Below are positions 7,424 through 14,203 of a stretch of DNA of 36,768 bases, piece after piece. The position numbers and the translations under genes were made by a program. A model generated the notes under the pieces. It had not been told where the DNA came from. It saw nothing but the letters and a program-made list of their open reading frames with translations, and did no database searches. The stretch comes from Cellulomonas rhizosphaerae (lineage in GTDB: Bacteria; Actinomycetota; Actinomycetes; Actinomycetales; Cellulomonadaceae). Location: assembly GCF_003470205.1 (NCBI RefSeq), contig NZ_QWKP01000198.1, positions 1-36,768 on the forward strand, given 5' to 3'. The number at the start of each line of letters is the position of its first letter. Positions within the stretch are counted from its first letter, which is position 1.

Positions 7424-7460
7424 CTCAGGGTCGTCCGGGTGTCACTCAGATACTTCTCAG
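7424..7460. promoter_or_regulatory. CTCAG direct repeats upstream of the MMPL gene
   Basis: CTCAG occurs at 7424-7428, 7445-7449 and 7456-7460. The last two start 11 bp apart and the first is 21 bp further away, so all could lie on one face of the helix. Tandem 11-bp direct repeats are typical of OmpR/PhoB-family operators. Confidence 0.35.
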
Positions 7461-7485
7461 GGTGCCCAGGTTCTGGGAAGCGGTT

Positions 7486-8052
7486 TCAGAGCCGCTCCAG
7501 GGCGCGTAGCCACTCGACCACCGCGGCGCAGACTGCCGAGTCGTTGGTCGGCGAGTGGTCTCCGGGGACGAACACCGTGGTCAGGGGGCCGCCGACGAGC
7601 GCGAGGTGCTCGACGAGCTCGTCGGGCGACCCGAAGGGATCCCGCTCACCGGACACCGCGAGGACCGGAACGTGGACGTCCGGCAGGTGCTCGGTGCGCA
7701 GGGTCTCCGGCTTGCCGGGCGGGTGCAGCGGGTAGGAGAGCAGGATGAGGGCCGCCGCCGGCTGCCCCTCGGCGACCGCGATCGAGCTCATCCGCCCGCC
7801 GAACGACCGACCGCCCAGGGCGATCTGCTCGGGCGGGACGCCGAGCTCGGTGGCGAAGTCGTCGGCCTGCGTCCGCAGGTGCGCGACCGCCGGCCCGGGC
7901 CGGTCGGGGGCCCTGCTGCCGGCGATCCGGTTGGGGAAGTCGATGCGCCGCACGGGCAGCGGGCTCACGGCGTCCTCGAGCGCGACAAGCGTGCGGTGAT
8001 CGCGGCCGGCACTCGCGCCGGGCGTCAGCAGGAGGCCGGCGACCTGTCTCAT
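7486..8052 (-). CDS. Small alpha/beta hydrolase (TEX30/KANL3-like)
   Basis: A 188-residue alpha/beta hydrolase. The catalytic triad can be assigned: nucleophile S83 in the elbow GGRSFGGR, D138 in SGERDPFG, and H166 in PGDHSP. This matches the KANL3/TEX30-type 'alpha/beta hydrolase family' of short bacterial proteins related to dienelactone hydrolase. The substrate is unknown. The ATG at 8052 is preceded by TACGGT (minus strand) at a 7-nt distance, implying a leaderless transcript. No cap domain or signal peptide is present, so it is a minimal cytoplasmic hydrolase. The next gene on this strand, the MMPL transporter, begins 174 nt further on. Confidence 0.82.
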   Translation of the reverse strand: MRQVAGLLLTPGASAGRDHRTLVALEDAVSPLPVRRIDFPNRIAGSRAPDRPGPAVAHLRTQADDFATELGVPPEQIALGGRSFGGRMSSIAVAEGQPAAALILLSYPLHPPGKPETLRTEHLPDVHVPVLAVSGERDPFGSPDELVEHLALVGGPLTTVFVPGDHSPTNDSAVCAAVVEWLRALERL

Positions 8053-8059
8053 GGATCAC

Positions 8060-8065
8060 ACCGTA
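8060..8065 (-). promoter_or_regulatory. -10 box (TACGGT, minus strand) for the hydrolase gene
   Basis: Read on the minus strand, TACGGT ends 7 nt before the ATG at 8052, consistent with leaderless transcription. Confidence 0.45.
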
Positions 8066-8176
8066 GCGAGCCCTCCGCTGCGGTGTCCCGCGAGATCTCG
8101 CCGATCTCTGCATCTACCAGGGACCGATGCTGACCGGTTGGAAAGTCTTCGGCGCGCGCCATCTCGTCGGCGGTCC

Positions 8177-8182
8177 TAGCGT
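8177..8182 (+). promoter_or_regulatory. -10 box (TAGCGT) for the symporter gene
   Basis: TAGCGT would start a transcript near 8190 with a leader of about 37 nt. Around the start codon, CCCCGG (8185-8190) can pair with CCGGGG (8221-8226), directly before the ATG. Confidence 0.35.
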
Positions 8183-8226
8183 GACCCCGGCGCCGTTGCT
8201 GCGGCGTCACCACCGACGCACCGGGG

Positions 8227-9939
8227 ATGCCTCTGATGATCCTGGAAGCCACCAACGACGCGCTGCGTCTCGACGCCAACTTCGTCGACTACACGCTCGT
8301 CGCCATCTACTTCGTCTTCGTCATCGGGATCGGGCTGGCCGCGCGCCGGCAGGTCTCGACGAGCCTGGACTTCTTCTTGTCCGGTCGGTCTCTGCCCGCC
8401 TGGGTGACGGGCCTGGCCTTCATCTCCGCCAACCTCGGTGCGGTCGAGATCATGGGCATGAGCGCCAACGGTGCCCAGATCGGCATGGCCACCATGCATT
8501 ACTACTGGATCGGCGCGATCCCCGCGATGCTGTTCCTCGGCGTCGTCATGATGCCGTTCTACTACGGCTCCAAGGTGCGGTCCGTGCCGGAGTTCATGCG
8601 CAGGCGCTTCGGCACCGGGGCGCACCTGGTCAACGCGCTGAGCTTCGCGCTCGCGCAGCTGCTCATCGCCGGAGTGAACCTCTACCTGCTCGCCACGATC
8701 GTCAACGTGCTGCTGGGCTGGCCGCTGTGGATCTCCCTGATCGCCGCGGCCGCCGTGGTGCTGACGTACACCGCGCTCGGCGGGCTCTCGGCGGCGATCT
8801 ACAACGAGGTGCTCCAGTTCTTCGTCATCGTCGCGGCGCTGCTGCCGCTGACCATCGTCGGCCTGCACCGCGTGGGCGGCATCGACGGGCTCGTCGACAA
8901 GGTCAACAACGGCCCGGTCGACGGCATGCTCTCGTCGTGGCCCGGCCAGAACCTCACCGGCTTCGAGTCGCCGACCGCCTCCGTCATCGGCATCGTGCTC
9001 GGTCTCGGGTTCGTGCTGTCGTTCGGCTACTGGACGACGAACTTCGTCGAGGTGCAGCGCGCGATGGCGTCGAACTCGATGTCCGCGGCCCGCCGCGCGC
9101 CGATCATCGGCTCGTTCCCCAAGATGTTCATCCCGTTCATCATCATCATCCCGGGCATCATCGCCAGCGTGCTGGCGCCCGAGATCCTGGCGCTGAACGA
9201 GGGCAAGGGGGACGGGAGCGTCCAGTACAACGACGCCCTGCTGATCCTCATCCGCGACCTGCTGCCCAACGGCATGCTCGGCGTCGCGATCGCCGGCCTG
9301 ATGGCGGCGTTCATGGCCGGCATGGCCGCGAACATCTCGGCCTTCAACACGGTGTTCAGCTACGACCTGTGGCAGCAGTACGTGAAGAAGGACCGCCCCG
9401 ACGGCTACTACACGCGCGTCGGCCGCATCGCGACCATCGCCGCCACGGTCGTCGCGATCTTCACCGCCCTGCTGGCCTCCGGGTACAGCAACCTCATGGA
9501 CTACCTGCAGACGCTGTTCGGGTTCTTCAACGCGCCGCTGTTCGCCACGTTCATCCTCGGCATGTTCTGGAAGCGGATGACGGCCACCGCCGGTTGGGCG
9601 GGTCTGTCGAGCGGCACCATCGCGGCCATCGCGGTAGCGGTGCTCAGCCAGGACGCGCTCGGGCCGCTCAGTATCGGGGCGATCGACCTGTCCGGGCAGG
9701 GCGCGAGCTTCGTGGCCGCCGGGGCGGCGTTCGTCGTGGACATCGTGGTGAGCGTGATCGTCACGCTGTTCACGCGGCCCCGCGTCGAGTCCGAGCTGAA
9801 GGGGCTGGTCTACTCGCTGACACCCAAGGCGGACCGTACCGATCCGAACGAGTCGAGCCTGCCTTGGTACCAGCGACCGGTGCTGCTGGCCGGGATCTCG
9901 CTGACCATGGTCGTCATCCTCAACATCACCTTCCACTGA
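8227..9939 (+). CDS. Sodium:solute symporter (SSS family)
   Basis: A 570-residue membrane protein of the sodium/solute symporter family, with about 13-14 hydrophobic helices. The order resembles SGLT: the first helices carry DYTLVAIYFVFVIGIGLA and SLDFFLSGRSLPAW, and the family signature region reads TALGGLSAAIYNEVLQFFV. Later segments GVAIAGLMAAFMAGMAANIS and LFGFFNAPLFATFILGMFWK are also typical. Members import sugars, sialic acid, proline or other solutes with Na+; this branch looks SGLT-like, but the solute is not known. The ATG at 8227 follows a GGGG run rather than a classic ribosome site; M4 at 8236 is an alternative. A two-helix protein follows 17 nt after the stop with its own strong ribosome site, likely in the same operon. 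Confidence 0.92.
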   Translation: MPLMILEATNDALRLDANFVDYTLVAIYFVFVIGIGLAARRQVSTSLDFFLSGRSLPAWVTGLAFISANLGAVEIMGMSANGAQIGMATMHYYWIGAIPAMLFLGVVMMPFYYGSKVRSVPEFMRRRFGTGAHLVNALSFALAQLLIAGVNLYLLATIVNVLLGWPLWISLIAAAAVVLTYTALGGLSAAIYNEVLQFFVIVAALLPLTIVGLHRVGGIDGLVDKVNNGPVDGMLSSWPGQNLTGFESPTASVIGIVLGLGFVLSFGYWTTNFVEVQRAMASNSMSAARRAPIIGSFPKMFIPFIIIIPGIIASVLAPEILALNEGKGDGSVQYNDALLILIRDLLPNGMLGVAIAGLMAAFMAGMAANISAFNTVFSYDLWQQYVKKDRPDGYYTRVGRIATIAATVVAIFTALLASGYSNLMDYLQTLFGFFNAPLFATFILGMFWKRMTATAGWAGLSSGTIAAIAVAVLSQDALGPLSIGAIDLSGQGASFVAAGAAFVVDIVVSVIVTLFTRPRVESELKGLVYSLTPKADRTDPNESSLPWYQRPVLLAGISLTMVVILNITFH

Positions 9940-9956
9940 CCGGACAGGAGACCGTC

Positions 9957-10241
9957 ATGGCCGACACCGACAAGCACGCCGCCCAGTCGAAGCGCGCCGT
10001 CCGCGCCTTCGACATCCGCACCATCATCGGGACCCTGCTGGGCATCTACGGCGTGATCCTGCTGCTCATGGGGATCTTCGCGAGCGACTCCGACCTCGAG
10101 GGCTCGGACGGGTCGAGCATCAACCTCCTGACGGGCATCACCCTGCTCGTGGTCTCCGCGTTCTTCCTCACCTGGGTGCGGCTGCGGCCGCTCCTGGTGG
10201 CGGAGGGCGAAGAGGACGCGAGCGACGCCCACATCGAGTAG
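9957..10241 (+). CDS. Two-helix membrane protein paired with the symporter
   Basis: A 94-residue protein easily missed because a spurious longer frame runs through it. AGGAG lies 6 nt before the ATG at 9957, 17 nt after the symporter stop. After a charged N-terminus (ADTDKHAAQSKRAVRAFDIR) come two hydrophobic helices, about residues 22-41 (TIIGTLLGIYGVILLLMGIF) and 59-77 (LLTGITLLVVSAFFLTWVRL), joined by an acidic loop (ASDSDLEGSDGSS). The tail is acidic and cytoplasmic. I do not recognise a named family. Position and membrane character suggest an accessory subunit of the symporter, comparable to small partners of other secondary transporters; this is inference. Confidence 0.85.
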   Translation: MADTDKHAAQSKRAVRAFDIRTIIGTLLGIYGVILLLMGIFASDSDLEGSDGSSINLLTGITLLVVSAFFLTWVRLRPLLVAEGEEDASDAHIE

Positions 10242-10250
10242 TTCGCATCA

Positions 10251-10297
10251 GCGCACGGCAGCCCCGCCTCGATGCAGCGAGCGGGGCTGCCGTGCGC
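10251..10297. terminator. Bidirectional terminator hairpin
   Basis: A perfect 17-bp stem (GCGCACGGCAGCCCCGC, 10251-10267, with 10281-10297) and a 13-nt loop lie 10 nt after the two-helix protein and before the end of the convergent PLP-enzyme gene. There is no clear U-tract. Confidence 0.75.
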
Positions 10298-10328
10298 CCT
10301 GGGCCTGGATGACGGCGTGGAAATGACC

Positions 10329-11384
10329 TCAGGCAGGAACGAGCCCGGGCGCGAGCACCGACAGGGCGCGTACGACGTCGTCGTGGTCGTTCCAGACGTG
10401 GAACGCGAGACGGACCCCGCCCCCGCGCGCCGCGACGACGCACCCGGCGTCGCCGAGCCGCTGGGCCACGACGCCGTCGGGGTCCGGGAGGGACACGATC
10501 GCGCTGCCTCCGGGCGGCAGTCCGCAGCCCAGCCGGAGGTCGTCCGCGAGGCCGACCGCGTGGTCGCGCACCGCGGCGGGCGCGACGGCGGCGAACAGCT
10601 CGAGGGCGGGGGCCGCGCCCACCCAGCACAGCCAGGCGGGCGACACGTCGAGCCGCCGCGCGCTCGTTGCGAGGCGCATGTGCGGGCCGTACACCGACGT
10701 CCACACGTCCTCGCCCGCGTACCAGCCGGCGGCCAGGGGGCGCAGCCGGTCGAGCACCGCGGGCCGGACGGTCGCGAACGCGGTGCCGCGGGGCGCGGCG
10801 AGCCACTTGTAGGCCGAGCACACGGTGACGTCGAACTGCCCCGCGTCGACGGGCAGCCAGCCGGCCTGGGTGATGTCGCACAGGGTCAGGGCGCCGGCTG
10901 CCCGGGCGGCGCTGGTCACGGCGTCGACGTCCGCGACCCGGCCGTCGCGCGACTGCACGAGCGAGAACGCCACGACGTCGGTCGACGGCCGGATCGCTCC
11001 CGCGAGCTCGTCGAGCGCGACGTGCCGGACGCGCACGCCGCGGTCGGCGTGCGCGAGGAACGGGAAGACGACCGACGAGAAGTCCCCGTCCACGACGAGC
11101 ACCTCGGCGCCGTCGGGCAGTGCGGCCGCGACGAGTCCGACCAGGGCAGACGTCTGCGCGGCGATCGCGACGTCGTCCTCGGGGGCGCTCACGAGCCGCG
11201 CGAAGGCGCTGCGGGCGGCGGCGACCGCGGCGTCGTAGACGGCCAGGTCGGCGCGGCCCTGCTGCCAGTCGTCGATCGCCGTGCGCATCGCGTCGGCGGT
11301 CGCCCGCGCGGGGAGCCCGACGGTCGCGGCGTTGAGGTACCCGGGGGCGGGGGCGAAGGCGGCACGAAGGTCGATGAGGTCCAC
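10329..11384 (-). CDS. Aminotransferase class V-fold PLP enzyme
   Basis: A 351-residue fold-type I PLP enzyme of the class V (cysteine desulfurase/isopenicillin epimerase-like) group. PLP contacts can be placed: D170 in LCDITQAGW, Q173, and the Schiff-base lysine K193 in SAYKWLAAPRG. The N-terminus GYLNAATVGLP is typical of the group. No catalytic cysteine loop of a desulfurase is seen, so a lyase, epimerase or aminotransferase role is more likely; the substrate is unknown. It is divergent from a LysR regulator with 82 nt between them, the usual arrangement for a regulator and its target. The GTG start is preceded by CAGGCT 6 nt upstream on the minus strand, suggesting a leaderless message. 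Confidence 0.85.
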   Translation of the reverse strand: MDLIDLRAAFAPAPGYLNAATVGLPARATADAMRTAIDDWQQGRADLAVYDAAVAAARSAFARLVSAPEDDVAIAAQTSALVGLVAAALPDGAEVLVVDGDFSSVVFPFLAHADRGVRVRHVALDELAGAIRPSTDVVAFSLVQSRDGRVADVDAVTSAARAAGALTLCDITQAGWLPVDAGQFDVTVCSAYKWLAAPRGTAFATVRPAVLDRLRPLAAGWYAGEDVWTSVYGPHMRLATSARRLDVSPAWLCWVGAAPALELFAAVAPAAVRDHAVGLADDLRLGCGLPPGGSAIVSLPDPDGVVAQRLGDAGCVVAARGGGVRLAFHVWNDHDDVVRALSVLAPGLVPA

Positions 11385-11390
11385 CCGAAC

Positions 11391-11396
11391 AGCCTG
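11391..11396 (-). promoter_or_regulatory. -10-like box (CAGGCT, minus strand) for the PLP enzyme
   Basis: It lies 6 nt upstream of the GTG at 11384 on the minus strand, fitting leaderless transcription; the first base departs from TANNNT. Confidence 0.3.
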
Positions 11397-11441
11397 CGGG
11401 GGCTGCAGGCATCACACCAGAGCGGATTCTGGCTGGGAGCC

Positions 11442-11456
11442 ATCACGCAGTGTGAT
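11442..11456. promoter_or_regulatory. LysR-type operator palindrome (T-N11-A)
   Basis: ATCACGCAGTGTGAT has perfect 5-bp arms and fits the T-N11-A rule for LysR-type regulators. A second half-site ATCACAC sits at 11411-11417, toward the PLP-enzyme promoter. The palindrome overlaps the -10 of the LysR gene (11454-11459), predicting autorepression and activation of the divergent gene. Confidence 0.6.
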
Positions 11457-11459
11457 ACT
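11454..11459 (+). promoter_or_regulatory. -10 box (GATACT) of the LysR gene
   Basis: GATACT ends 7 nt before the ATG at 11467, implying a leaderless transcript. It overlaps the operator palindrome. Confidence 0.45.
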
Positions 11460-11466
11460 CGGCGCC

Positions 11467-12381
11467 ATGACCGAGCTGGCCGTCGACGTGAACTCCCTGC
11501 GGATCCTGCGCGCCATCGCGGACCAGGGGACGATCACGGGCGCGGCGGGTGCGCTCGGCATCGGCCAGCCCGCGGTCAGCCAGCACGTCCGACGGCTCGA
11601 ACGGCGACTCGGCACCGCGCTGCTCGACCGCACCGGTCGCGGCGTCCGGCTCACGGAGGCGGGGGAGGCGCTCGCCCGGCACGGCGCGACGGTCGGCGCC
11701 GCGCTGCGGGCCGCCACGGCCGAGGTCTCCGCGCTGACCGGCCTGCGCGCGGGGCGCGTGCGGCTCGTGGCGTTCCCGTCGTCGACCGCGACCCTCGTGC
11801 CGCGCGCGCTCGTCGCGCTCCGCGACGCGCACCCCGGCCTGCGTGTGACGCTCGACGAGGCGGAGCCGCCGCAGGCGCTCGCCATGGTGCGCAACGGGGT
11901 GTGCGACGTGGCGGTCGCCTTCGCGTACCCGGGGGCGGGGCTCGGCCGCGGCGAGGACGACCTCGACGGCCTCGTCACGCGGCACCTGCTCGACGAGCCG
12001 ACGCTCGTCGCGCTCCCGGAGGGCCACGCGGCGGCCTCGGCCGAGAACCTCTCGCTCGCCGACCTGGCCGACGAGCCGTGGATCGCGGGATGCCCGCGGT
12101 GCCGGGGTCATCTGCTGAGCGCCGCGGACGCGTGCGGGTTCGAGCCGGAGATCGCCTACGCCACCGACGACTACGTGGCCGTCCTGGCCCTCGTCGCGGC
12201 GGGCCTCGGCGTGGCCCTGCTGCCCGACCTGGTGCGGCCGGTCGCGGAGCGCCAGCCCGGGGTCGTCATGCGCCGGGCCGCGGGGACCTCGCACCGCTCG
12301 GTGCACGCCGTGACCGCACCCGACCTGCTGCGCGTGCCGGCGGTCGCCGCGACGCTCGACGCCCTCGCGCTCGCGGTCTAG
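11467..12381 (+). CDS. LysR-family transcriptional regulator
   Basis: A 304-residue regulator of standard LysR length. The N-terminal winged helix-turn-helix is clear at about residues 8-67: SLRILRAIADQGTITGAAGA, then QPAVSQHVRRLERRLGTALL. The rest is the periplasmic-binding-like effector domain, beginning RVRLVAFPSSTATLVPRALV. A CPRCRGH motif in the effector domain (around residue 215) is unusual and might be redox- or metal-sensitive, though this is speculation. I trim the longer open frame to the ATG at 11467, where the domain begins and a -10 box lies 7 nt upstream. The divergent PLP enzyme is the probable target. The HAD gene ends 3 nt away on the other strand. Confidence 0.9.
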   Translation: MTELAVDVNSLRILRAIADQGTITGAAGALGIGQPAVSQHVRRLERRLGTALLDRTGRGVRLTEAGEALARHGATVGAALRAATAEVSALTGLRAGRVRLVAFPSSTATLVPRALVALRDAHPGLRVTLDEAEPPQALAMVRNGVCDVAVAFAYPGAGLGRGEDDLDGLVTRHLLDEPTLVALPEGHAAASAENLSLADLADEPWIAGCPRCRGHLLSAADACGFEPEIAYATDDYVAVLALVAAGLGVALLPDLVRPVAERQPGVVMRRAAGTSHRSVHAVTAPDLLRVPAVAATLDALALAV

Positions 12382-12384
12382 CGG

Positions 12385-13236
12385 CTACAGCTCGATCGCC
12401 AGGGCGGACGCGATCGTCCGGACCACGCCGTTGCGCGTGTTGGCCGGCGCGACGAACCGCGCGAGCGCCCGGACGTCGGGGTGCCCGTTGTCCATCGCGA
12501 ACGACCAGCCCGCGGCCTCGAGCATGCCGACGTCGTTGAAGTAGTCGCCGAACGCCATCGTCTGCTCGCGCGTGACCCCCAGCGCGGTCTGCACCTGCTG
12601 CAGCGCGGCGCCCTTGTCCGCGGTGCGGCTCATCACGTCGACCCAGTGCAGCCCGGAGACGACCACCCGGTCGGCCTCGTCGAACGGCGCGAGCGCCCGG
12701 CCCGCGCCGCGCTCGGAGGACTCGAAGTCGTAGACGGCCACCTTGAGGATGTCGTCGTCGACCGTCAGCAGGTCCTCGACGACCTCGAGCCGCGCGTAGA
12801 ACGGGCGCGCCTGGGCCAGGAAGGCCTCGTCGGCGCGCTCGACGTACGCGGACCGCTTGCCGCACACGACCGTGCCGAGGTCGAGCCCGCCGGCGCTCGC
12901 GGTGCGCATGGCGCCGACGATCGCCCGGGCCGTCGGCAGCAGGAGCGTGTCGGAGCTGAGCTCGGCGCCGTCGCGCACCACGTACGCGCCGTTCTCGGCG
13001 ATGTAGACGAGGTCGTCGCGCTCGAACTGCGCCCGCAACGTCGCGTACTGGCGCCCGCTGGCGGGGCAGACGACGATGCCACGCGCCTCGAGCTGCTCGA
13101 GCAGCGGCCAGAACGACGGGTCGAGCCGCTTGTCCTCGTCGAGCAGCGAACCGTCCAGGTCGAGCGCGATGAGCCGGACGTCGGGAATCTCGCCGAGGTC
13201 GGGGGGATCGAGGACCGGGGCGGGGGCTGTGCTCAC
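12385..13236 (-). CDS. HAD-superfamily phosphatase (Cof/YidA type)
   Basis: A 283-residue Cof-type (subfamily IIB) haloacid dehalogenase-like hydrolase. Motif I is ALDLDGSLL with nucleophile D26 and general acid D28. Motif II is the Ser/Gly in CPASGRQ, and motif IV is GDYFNDVGMLEAAG near residue 233, preceded by the conserved lysine in ADKGAAL. Such enzymes dephosphorylate sugar phosphates, FMN or PLP in the cytoplasm; the substrate is not evident. The GTG start has GGGAGGA upstream on the minus strand. It begins 25 nt after the SanA-like gene stop and is probably cotranscribed with it. It converges with the LysR gene with only 3 nt between stops. Confidence 0.9.
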   Translation of the reverse strand: MSTAPAPVLDPPDLGEIPDVRLIALDLDGSLLDEDKRLDPSFWPLLEQLEARGIVVCPASGRQYATLRAQFERDDLVYIAENGAYVVRDGAELSSDTLLLPTARAIVGAMRTASAGGLDLGTVVCGKRSAYVERADEAFLAQARPFYARLEVVEDLLTVDDDILKVAVYDFESSERGAGRALAPFDEADRVVVSGLHWVDVMSRTADKGAALQQVQTALGVTREQTMAFGDYFNDVGMLEAAGWSFAMDNGHPDVRALARFVAPANTRNGVVRTIASALAIEL

Positions 13237-13261
13237 CGGGCCATCCTCCCAGCCGCGTGCG

Positions 13262-14035
13262 TCAGCCCTGGTCGAGCGCGTCCTGAACGCCGGTCTCGTG
13301 GCCGCCGTAGACCGGCGGACGCCCGACCAGCGCGTCCCACGCGGCCTTGTATGACGCCGGGATCTCGCGCAGCCGCCAGGTGAGCGCCTGCTCGCGCGTG
13401 ACGCTGGCGGAGGAGACGCCCACGCCGGTCACGTCCATCCCGGCCGCGGTGCACGAGAACACGGCGCGGGGCAGGTGGTAGTCCTGCGTGACGACGACGG
13501 CCGCGTCGACGCCGAACACCTGGTGCGCACGCACGCACGAGTCGTGCGTGTCGAAACCGGCGTAGTCGAGCACCACCTTGTCGGACGGGACCCCGTTCGC
13601 GACGAGGTAGTCGCGCATCGCCGTGGGCTCGTCGTGCTGGACCGTGCCGTTGTCGCCGCTGACGAGGATCGCCTGCACCGTGCCGCGGTCGTAGAGAGAC
13701 TTCGCGGCGTCCAGGCGGCGGCGCAGGTAGGTCGACGGGCTGCCGTCGGGCCGCAGACCCGCACCGAAGACGAGCGCGACGGGGGTGTCGGGGACGTCGG
13801 TGAGCCCGCGGGTGTGCGAGCGGCCGACGGCCTGGACGACGACCAGGGGAGCGGCGAGGACCACGACCACGAGGGCCGCGACCAGCCACGGGAGTCGGCG
13901 GCGTCGGCGCGGGCGCGCCGGTTGCGCGTCGTCGGCCGGGCTGTCCGCCGGTGGAGCCTGGACGGCGGTGTCGCCCGCCGGTGACGGCGCGTCCGGCGAG
14001 ATGCCCTCCGCGGGCCTCGCCCCGTCGTCGTCCAT
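13262..14035 (-). CDS. SanA/YdcF-like DUF218 membrane-anchored protein
   Basis: A 257-residue protein with a Pro/Ala-rich cytoplasmic N-terminus, an Arg cluster (RPRRRRRLP) and one membrane helix at about residues 48-68. The extracytoplasmic DUF218 domain follows. Family motifs are VALVFGAGLRPDGSPS (about 86-101), AILVSGDNG, DEPTAMRDYLVANGVP and VVTQDYHLPRA. E. coli SanA belongs to this family and affects envelope barrier function at high temperature; the biochemical activity is not settled. The ATG at 14035 follows TAGCCT by 6 nt on the minus strand, suggesting a leaderless operon of this gene and the HAD phosphatase. It is divergent from clpC. Confidence 0.88.
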   Translation of the reverse strand: MDDDGARPAEGISPDAPSPAGDTAVQAPPADSPADDAQPARPRRRRRLPWLVAALVVVVLAAPLVVVQAVGRSHTRGLTDVPDTPVALVFGAGLRPDGSPSTYLRRRLDAAKSLYDRGTVQAILVSGDNGTVQHDEPTAMRDYLVANGVPSDKVVLDYAGFDTHDSCVRAHQVFGVDAAVVVTQDYHLPRAVFSCTAAGMDVTGVGVSSASVTREQALTWRLREIPASYKAAWDALVGRPPVYGGHETGVQDALDQG

Positions 14036-14041
14036 GCCCGG

Positions 14042-14047
14042 AGGCTA
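14042..14047 (-). promoter_or_regulatory. -10 box (TAGCCT, minus strand) for the SanA-like gene
   Basis: TAGCCT on the minus strand ends 6 nt before the ATG at 14035, consistent with leaderless transcription. Confidence 0.5.
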
Positions 14048-14122
14048 GCGCTCCGCGGACGCGCGTGGACCCGGTTCCTCCGCCTGCGGCGAACACGGGC
14101 AGTTCCGGGGGTGGCCCGCCGT

Positions 14123-14128
14123 TAGCAT
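14123..14128 (+). promoter_or_regulatory. Possible -10 box (TAGCAT) for clpC
   Basis: TAGCAT lies 75 nt upstream of the clpC start. No clear -35 hexamer or ClgR/HspR/CtsR operator was recognised between it and the divergent gene. Confidence 0.35.
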
Positions 14129-14203
14129 CGAACAACGCCGCCCCACCGACCCCGCAGCGCCCGGCGCGGAACCGGTGGGCCACGCAGCTCGTGAGGAGTG
14201 CAC

